Assembly: GCF_000421825.1 (NCBI RefSeq)
Contig: NZ_ATXT01000014.1
Span: 1 to 64,000, forward strand
Direction of reading: 5' to 3'
Length of the DNA stretch: 64,000 nt
Source of the DNA: Humibacter albus DSM 18994
GTDB lineage: Bacteria > Actinomycetota > Actinomycetes > Actinomycetales > Microbacteriaceae
Shown piece after piece: positions 59,605-64,000 of the stretch (its first letter is position 1; each line of letters starts with the position of its first letter). Position numbers and translations under genes: made by a program. The notes beneath the pieces are model-generated. The model ran no database searches and had not been told where the DNA came from. It saw only the letters and a program-made list of their open reading frames with translations.

Positions 59605-62246
59605 AGCTCTCCCGACGCACGTGGTACGCCGCCACGAACGGCGTGGTCGCCGCGTGGATAATCGCTGCAGGAATCGCACTCATCTGCAGCGCGCTCGTCG
59701 GCGCGCCGGTCTGGCTGGCCGTACACCTCATGCTGCTCGGCGGAGCGACGAGCGCCATCCTGGTCTGGAGCCAGCACTTCGCCGACACCATCCTGCGCAA
59801 GGCCGGCTCCCGCACGCCCATCGCTGTGCGGTTCGCCGTGCACACGCTCGGCGCGGTACTGGTGCTCGTCGGAGTGATGAACGGCCTGTGGATGCTCGCG
59901 CTCGCCGGCGGCACGCTCGTCGCCTTCGTCGCCGCCTGGCAATCCGCCTCTCTCACGGTTCGGATGCGCCGGGCGCTGCCGTCGAGGTTCGGTCCCCTCG
60001 TGCGCTACTACGTGTTCGCCGGCATCGCGCTGATCGCCGGCGTCACGGTGGGCGTCATCATGGCCCGCAGCGATGTTCCCGACCTCGCGCACGACAGGCT
60101 CTTCGTCGCGCACATCACGCTGAACGTGCTCGGCTGGATCGGGCTGACCGTGGTGGGCACGGTCATCCTTCTCTGGCCGACCGTCTTGCACGCGCGCATC
60201 GGCGACGCGTCGCAGCGCCGGTCGCGGGTGGCGCTGGCGGCGCTCTGCACGGGAGTGCTCGTCGTGGCCGCCGCGTGCGTGATCGGCGTGCGTGTCGGCA
60301 TCCTCGTCGGGGTGGCGATCTACCTCGCCGGCCTCATCGTCGTCGGCGTGGACCTGGGCGAGGCGGCCCGACGCACGCCACCGGTGAACTACGGCGGCTG
60401 GAGCATGGGTGCGGCTCTGCTCTGGTTCGCAGCGAGCGTCGTCGCGTTCGGCGTCGAGGTGGCGTTCGCCCGCTCCTGGCAGGCCGTGGCGGCTGGCTTC
60501 GTCACGTTGCTCGTGCCGTTCGGAATCGGCTTCGTCGCCCAACTGGTGATGGCGGCCTTGAGCTACCTCGTGCCGGTGGTGTTCGGCGGCGGGCCGCTGC
60601 GGGTGCGCGCGACGAACGCGGAGCTCGACAGGTTCGGGCTGTTCCGCGTGATCCTGATCAACGGGACGCTTGCGCTCGCCGTGATCCCGTCCGTGCCGGC
60701 GCGCGGCGTGTTCCTCGCCGTCGCCGGCCTCACGCTGCTCGTGCCGCTCGTGCTCGGCGTGCGCGCCCTCGTGGTGGCGCGCACCATGCCGGATCCGACG
60801 CCGGGGGAGCGGCACGTGCGACACGAAGGCACCAGGCGGCCGACGGGGGCGGAGCACCTGCACGGGAACAGCGGCGGCATCATGGCCGCGATCGGCGTGC
60901 TCGTGCTCGTAGCCTCCGTGAGCGTCGGCGTGGTGAATGCCACGGGAAGCGCGCCGGCGGGTGCGAGTTCCTCGGCCGCGACGACCACCGTGCACATGGT
61001 GATGAAGAACATGCGGTTCTCACCGTCGACCATCGATGTTCCGGTCGGAAACAGGCTGATCATCCACGTGAAGAACGACGACGACATGGTGCACGACCTC
61101 ACGCTTGCCGACGGCATCACGTCGGGGCGGCTCGTGGGCGGCGAGTCGGCCACCGTGGATGCGGGCGTCATCACCGCGTCCGAGGACGGCTGGTGCTCCG
61201 TCGTGGGCCACCGGCAGCTGGGCATGGTGTTCACCGTGGTAGCGACGGGCGCGGTCGCGTCGGGCGAAGCATCCGGCGAGGCGTCCGGCGGCATGGCGGG
61301 CATGCCCGGCATGACGGGTTCAGGTTCGGGGTCCGGTTCCGGATCGGCAGGGCCGTCGGCCGCCGACGACATCGACTGGGCGCGGGAGCCGTCGAAGTCG
61401 TTCACGGCGCGGGATGCCTCGCTCCCGCCGGCCCCGTCGGCTACCGTGCACGACTACACGTTCACGGTGCGCGACGTGGTGACCTCGGTGGCGCCGGGCG
61501 TCAAGCAGACGCTGTGGACCTACAACGGGACCGCGCCCGGACCTATTCTGCGCGGCAAGGTCGGGGACGTCTTCCACGTCACGCTCGTCAACAAGGGCAC
61601 GATGGGTCACTCGATCGACTTCCATGCCGGGTCGCTGGCGCCGAACAAACCGATGCGCACCATCCAACCCGGGCAGTCCCTCACCTACACCTTCACGGCC
61701 ACGCGCAGCGGCATCTGGCTCTACCACTGCTCGACCATGCCGATGTCGGCGCACATCGCGAACGGGATGTTCGGCGCCGTGATCATCGATCCGCCTGGGC
61801 TCGACAGCGTCTCGAAGGAGTTCGTGTTCGTGCAGAGCGAGTACTACCTCGGTCCGCAGAAGGGCATCGTCGACACCACGAAGCTCGCCGCCGAGAACCC
61901 CGACCTCGTCGTGTTCAACGGCTACGCGAACCAGTACCGGTACCGTCCGATCACGGTGAAGGCGGGCGAGAAGGTGCGCATCTGGGTGATGGATGCCGGT
62001 CCCAACAAGGCGAGCTCGTTCCACGTCGTGGGCGCGCAGTTCGACACCGTCTACAAGGAGGGCGACTATCTGCTGAGGAACGGCGGGTCCACCGGCACCG
62101 GCGGCTCGCAGGCGCTCGACCTGGAGCCCGCGCAGGGCGGATTCGTCGAGCTGACGTTCCCCGAGCCGGGCGACTACTCGTTCGTGACGCACATCATGTC
62201 CGACGCCGAGAAGGGCGCGGCGGGCACGTTCCACGTGGTGAAGTGA
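59601..62246 (+). CDS. Membrane-fused copper nitrite reductase (NirK) with extra cupredoxin
   Basis: The 881-residue fusion starts from GTG 59601. Residues 1-~410 are a multi-pass membrane domain with several intramembrane histidines (VHLMLLGGATSAILVW, FVAHITLNVLGWIG), NnrS/haem-copper-like. One further helix lies near 430-445. Residues ~460-545 form an azurin-type cupredoxin with a complete T1 copper set (MVHDL, then WCSVVGHRQLGM). After a Gly/Ser/Met linker (GGMAGMPGM) residues ~613-881 are a two-domain nitrite reductase: GHSIDFH (T1 and T2 His plus the catalytic Asp), YHCSTMPMSAHIANGM (H, C, H, M), SSFHVVGAQFD and THIMSDAEKGAAG. It would reduce nitrite to NO outside the cell, with the fused cupredoxin as electron donor. 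Confidence 0.9.
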   Translation: MKLSRRTWYAATNGVVAAWIIAAGIALICSALVGAPVWLAVHLMLLGGATSAILVWSQHFADTILRKAGSRTPIAVRFAVHTLGAVLVLVGVMNGLWMLALAGGTLVAFVAAWQSASLTVRMRRALPSRFGPLVRYYVFAGIALIAGVTVGVIMARSDVPDLAHDRLFVAHITLNVLGWIGLTVVGTVILLWPTVLHARIGDASQRRSRVALAALCTGVLVVAAACVIGVRVGILVGVAIYLAGLIVVGVDLGEAARRTPPVNYGGWSMGAALLWFAASVVAFGVEVAFARSWQAVAAGFVTLLVPFGIGFVAQLVMAALSYLVPVVFGGGPLRVRATNAELDRFGLFRVILINGTLALAVIPSVPARGVFLAVAGLTLLVPLVLGVRALVVARTMPDPTPGERHVRHEGTRRPTGAEHLHGNSGGIMAAIGVLVLVASVSVGVVNATGSAPAGASSSAATTTVHMVMKNMRFSPSTIDVPVGNRLIIHVKNDDDMVHDLTLADGITSGRLVGGESATVDAGVITASEDGWCSVVGHRQLGMVFTVVATGAVASGEASGEASGGMAGMPGMTGSGSGSGSGSAGPSAADDIDWAREPSKSFTARDASLPPAPSATVHDYTFTVRDVVTSVAPGVKQTLWTYNGTAPGPILRGKVGDVFHVTLVNKGTMGHSIDFHAGSLAPNKPMRTIQPGQSLTYTFTATRSGIWLYHCSTMPMSAHIANGMFGAVIIDPPGLDSVSKEFVFVQSEYYLGPQKGIVDTTKLAAENPDLVVFNGYANQYRYRPITVKAGEKVRIWVMDAGPNKASSFHVVGAQFDTVYKEGDYLLRNGGSTGTGGSQALDLEPAQGGFVELTFPEPGDYSFVTHIMSDAEKGAAGTFHVVK

Positions 62247-62262
62247 CGCGGGCGCAGACGGC

Positions 62263-63120
62263 TCAGTCGCGAACGCGCTCGACCACCTTGCCGAGGAAGT
62301 CGACGGCGCGAAGCGGGTCGGGCATCCTCGTCGATACGTAGGCGGTCGTGAAGCCCAGCTCACGCAGGGCGTCGAGTTGGGCGACGAACTCGTCCAGATC
62401 GGTGTCGTCGTAGATCGCGGTCGTCGTGGTCTTCTCGACCGTGTCGTAGTCGCGGTTCTCCACGTCGCACCAGTGGCGCAGCACGTCGAGTTTGTGCGCC
62501 GCGTCCGGGCTGCCGAAGATGTTGCAGGCATCCGCGTATCTGGCGACGAAGCGGAGCGTCTTCTTCTCGCCGACGCCGCCGATCATCAGAGAGGGACGCG
62601 GTTTCGACAGCGGCTGCGGCGAGTTGAGCGTGCGGCCAAGGCGATAGTGCTCGCCGTCGTAGGGGCTCTCGTCGTCGCTCCACATCTGCAGGCAGATCTG
62701 CAGCGCCTCTTCGAGCCGTTCGAAGCGCTCCTTGGTGGGCGGGAACGGAATGCCCAGGCCCTTCGACTCCTCCTCGTTCCAGCCGGCGCCGATACCGAGG
62801 CCGGCGCGGCCGCCGGAGAGCACGTCGAGCGTGGAGATCTGCTTCGCCAGGATGGCGGGCTCGCGGTAGATCACGCCCGTCACCAGGGTGTGCAGCAGCA
62901 CGCGCTGCGTGTGCGCGGCGAGGAAGCCGAGCGCGGTATAGCCCTCGAGCATGGGCTTCTCCGGCGTGCCGATCGAGCCGATCTGCCAGAAATGGTCCAT
63001 GACCGTGATGCGGCTGATACCGGCGCTCTCCGCCTCCGCAGCGGCGTGCGCGAGCGTGGCGCCGAGCTGCGAGTCCGGCACGTCCCAGGTGAAATTCGCG
63101 ATGTGGAATCCGATGTCCAT
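62263..63120 (-). CDS. LLM-class (F420-dependent type) oxidoreductase
   Basis: The 285-residue luciferase-like TIM-barrel protein starts MDIGFHIANFTWDVPDSQLG. It has TVMDHFWQIGSIG, LLHTLVTGVIYREPAILAKQ and STLDVLSGGRAGLGIGAGWN, the classic actinobacterial F420-dependent LLM pattern (G-R-x-x-L-G-x-G-x-G-W). The end LDALRELGFTTAYVSTRMPD is typical. The cofactor is inferred as F420; FMN is the alternative. The substrate is unknown. It is tail to tail with the nitrite-reductase gene. Confidence 0.87.
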   Translation of the reverse strand: MDIGFHIANFTWDVPDSQLGATLAHAAAEAESAGISRITVMDHFWQIGSIGTPEKPMLEGYTALGFLAAHTQRVLLHTLVTGVIYREPAILAKQISTLDVLSGGRAGLGIGAGWNEEESKGLGIPFPPTKERFERLEEALQICLQMWSDDESPYDGEHYRLGRTLNSPQPLSKPRPSLMIGGVGEKKTLRFVARYADACNIFGSPDAAHKLDVLRHWCDVENRDYDTVEKTTTTAIYDDTDLDEFVAQLDALRELGFTTAYVSTRMPDPLRAVDFLGKVVERVRD

Positions 63121-63169
63121 GCCGGAACGCTAGCGTCGGCGCCCCGCCGTCGCTGTGGTTCTGCCGCTG

Positions 63170-63376
63170 CTACTGCGCGCTGCGGATGTTGGTCGCCTGC
63201 GGTCCCTTCGCGCCTTGCTCGACGTCGTACTCGACCTTCTGGTTCTCCTCGAGGTTGCGGTAGCCGCTTCCTACGATCGCGGAGTGGTGCGCGAAGACAT
63301 CGGCCGATCCGTCGTCGGGGGCGATGAAGCCGTAGCCCTTGTCGGAGTTGAACCATTTCACGGTGCCGGTGGCCAT
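63170..63376 (-). CDS. Cold-shock protein (CspA family)
   Basis: The 68-residue OB-fold protein starts [20 protein letters not shown] and has DVFAHHSAI with the RNP1 and RNP2 motifs (KGYGFI, VFAHH). [20 protein letters not shown] is the usual C-terminal half. It binds single-stranded nucleic acid and acts as an RNA chaperone. GAAAGGAAACATCACGAG precedes the start. The 5' leader is short, so long cspA-type leader control is not evident. Confidence 0.95.
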   Translation of the reverse strand: MATGTVKWFNSDKGYGFIAPDDGSADVFAHHSAIVGSGYRNLEENQKVEYDVEQGAKGPQATNIRSAQ

Positions 63377-63458
63377 CTCGTGATGTTTCCTTTCGTGGTG
63401 TTCCGGGCTGCGTACGCAGCCCTTGTATCGACAGCGCGGAGGCCGTCGAAATCTATGT

Positions 63459-64000
63459 CTACCTGTACTGTGCCACCAATGGGCACGCGAACGGGTCTCG
63501 GGCTTGAAGTCCGACCCGGTTGAGGTAGGCGATGACGATCCCGTAGGACTCGAACAGGTTGGCCTCGGTGTAGGCGACGCCGTGGGTCGCGCAGTGCTCG
63601 CGCACGAGCAGTCGTGCCTTCGCGAGGTGGGGGCGTGCCATGCTCGGGAACAGGTGGTGCTCCACCTGGTAGTTGAGGCCGCCGAAGAGCGTCGTCGCCC
63701 ACCACCCGCCGCGGATGTTTCGCGAGGTCAGCACCTGCTTCGAGAAGAAGTCGAGCTTGGCATCGGCGGGGATGACCGGCATTCCCTTGTGGTTGGGCGC
63801 GAAGGACGCACCCATGTAGATGCCGAAGACGGCCATCTGCACACCGATGAAGGCAGCGGCGATCCCCGGCGGCAGGAAGAAGAACAGCGCGCCGAGGTAC
63901 AGCCCGAAGCGCAAGGCGATAAGGGTGATCTCGGTCTTGCGATGCTTGACGTCGTGGCGGCCGAACAGCAGCTTGAGCGACAACAAGTGCAGGTTCACGC
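63459..64000 (-). CDS. Fatty-acid desaturase, C-terminal part (cut by window edge)
   Basis: The visible 180 residues end a membrane-bound acyl desaturase. The third histidine box is [20 protein letters not shown], preceded by helices [20 protein letters not shown] and [20 protein letters not shown]. The last part, [20 protein letters not shown], is the usual tail of delta-6/linoleoyl-CoA-type desaturases in actinobacteria. The gene continues beyond 64000, where the first two histidine boxes should lie, so start and completeness are unknown. It uses di-iron and electrons from ferredoxin or cytochrome b5-like donors. Confidence 0.88.
   Translation of the reverse strand, partial: VNLHLLSLKLLFGRHDVKHRKTEITLIALRFGLYLGALFFFLPPGIAAAFIGVQMAVFGIYMGASFAPNHKGMPVIPADAKLDFFSKQVLTSRNIRGGWWATTLFGGLNYQVEHHLFPSMARPHLAKARLLVREHCATHGVAYTEANLFESYGIVIAYLNRVGLQARDPFACPLVAQYR

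Overview
The window is high-GC actinobacterial DNA (roughly two-thirds G+C or more by eye; GTG starts and 4-base gene overlaps are common). The gene content points to order Micrococcales, most likely family Microbacteriaceae: a DUF222/HNH endonuclease, a 7Fe ferredoxin of the FdxA type, actinobacterial-type sortase signals (LAxTG), a full hut cluster with IclR control, and a conserved mscL - fmdB - 5-formyl-THF cyclo-ligase - galU - rimJ - membrane-protein block whose order I recognise from mycobacteria and corynebacteria. Nothing here identifies a species.

Left edge (1-1245): lower-GC DNA with the start of an IS481-type transposase running off the window and an alpha/beta hydrolase that has lost its N-terminus beside the insertion-sequence end. 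Then come a LuxR-type regulator (1246-2808), a 1,416-residue wall-anchored protein with seven DUF11-like repeats (3036-7286), and a YCII protein paired with an ECF sigma factor (7424-9074). Next is a TetR-controlled MFS transporter / GH3 glycosidase operon (8974-12993), MarR, ferredoxin and NADP-glutamate dehydrogenase (13052-15352), a SufR-like cysteine-containing regulator (15416), and a nitronate monooxygenase / EamA transporter pair.

18.6-27.9 kb is a histidine-utilisation region: M24 peptidase, hutG, IclR repressor, hutH, hutU, hutI, then a MarR / aminotransferase pair with two matching operators. 27.9-32.9 kb holds uncharacterised genes around a 1,233-residue helicase-like protein whose ATPase motifs are degenerate. 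32.9-37.3 kb is the conserved housekeeping block, ending with a GlpR/Rv0996-like membrane protein but lacking the moeA/glp gene usually found between galU and rimJ. A tRNA-Ala(CGC) and a second sortase-anchored protein follow.

39.5-43.8 kb is a sugar (inositol/ribose-type) ABC transporter with a Gfo/Idh/MocA dehydrogenase. 43.9-47.1 kb carries the HNH endonuclease, an exported OmpA-domain protein and a lipoprotein. 47.1-52.8 kb is the most suggestive metabolic locus: KDPG aldolase and KDG kinase, divergent from a D-serine-dehydratase-like PLP enzyme, an N-acyl-D-amino-acid deacylase, an IclR regulator and RidA, with a perfect palindrome in the shared promoter. Together they would form a route from N-acetyl-D-glucosaminate (or a similar N-acyl 2-amino aldonic acid) to pyruvate and glyceraldehyde-3-phosphate.

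52.8-58.1 kb holds a NYN/LOTUS RNase-like protein, a phosphotransferase, a maltokinase-cap-like protein, an NAD-binding oxidoreductase and the LysE exporter / LysG regulator pair. 58.1-62.2 kb is a nitrite/NO module: DUF2249 protein, NnrS-like membrane protein and an 881-residue membrane-fused copper nitrite reductase. The right edge has a luciferase-like oxidoreductase, a cold-shock protein and the C-terminal part of a fatty-acid desaturase cut by the window end.
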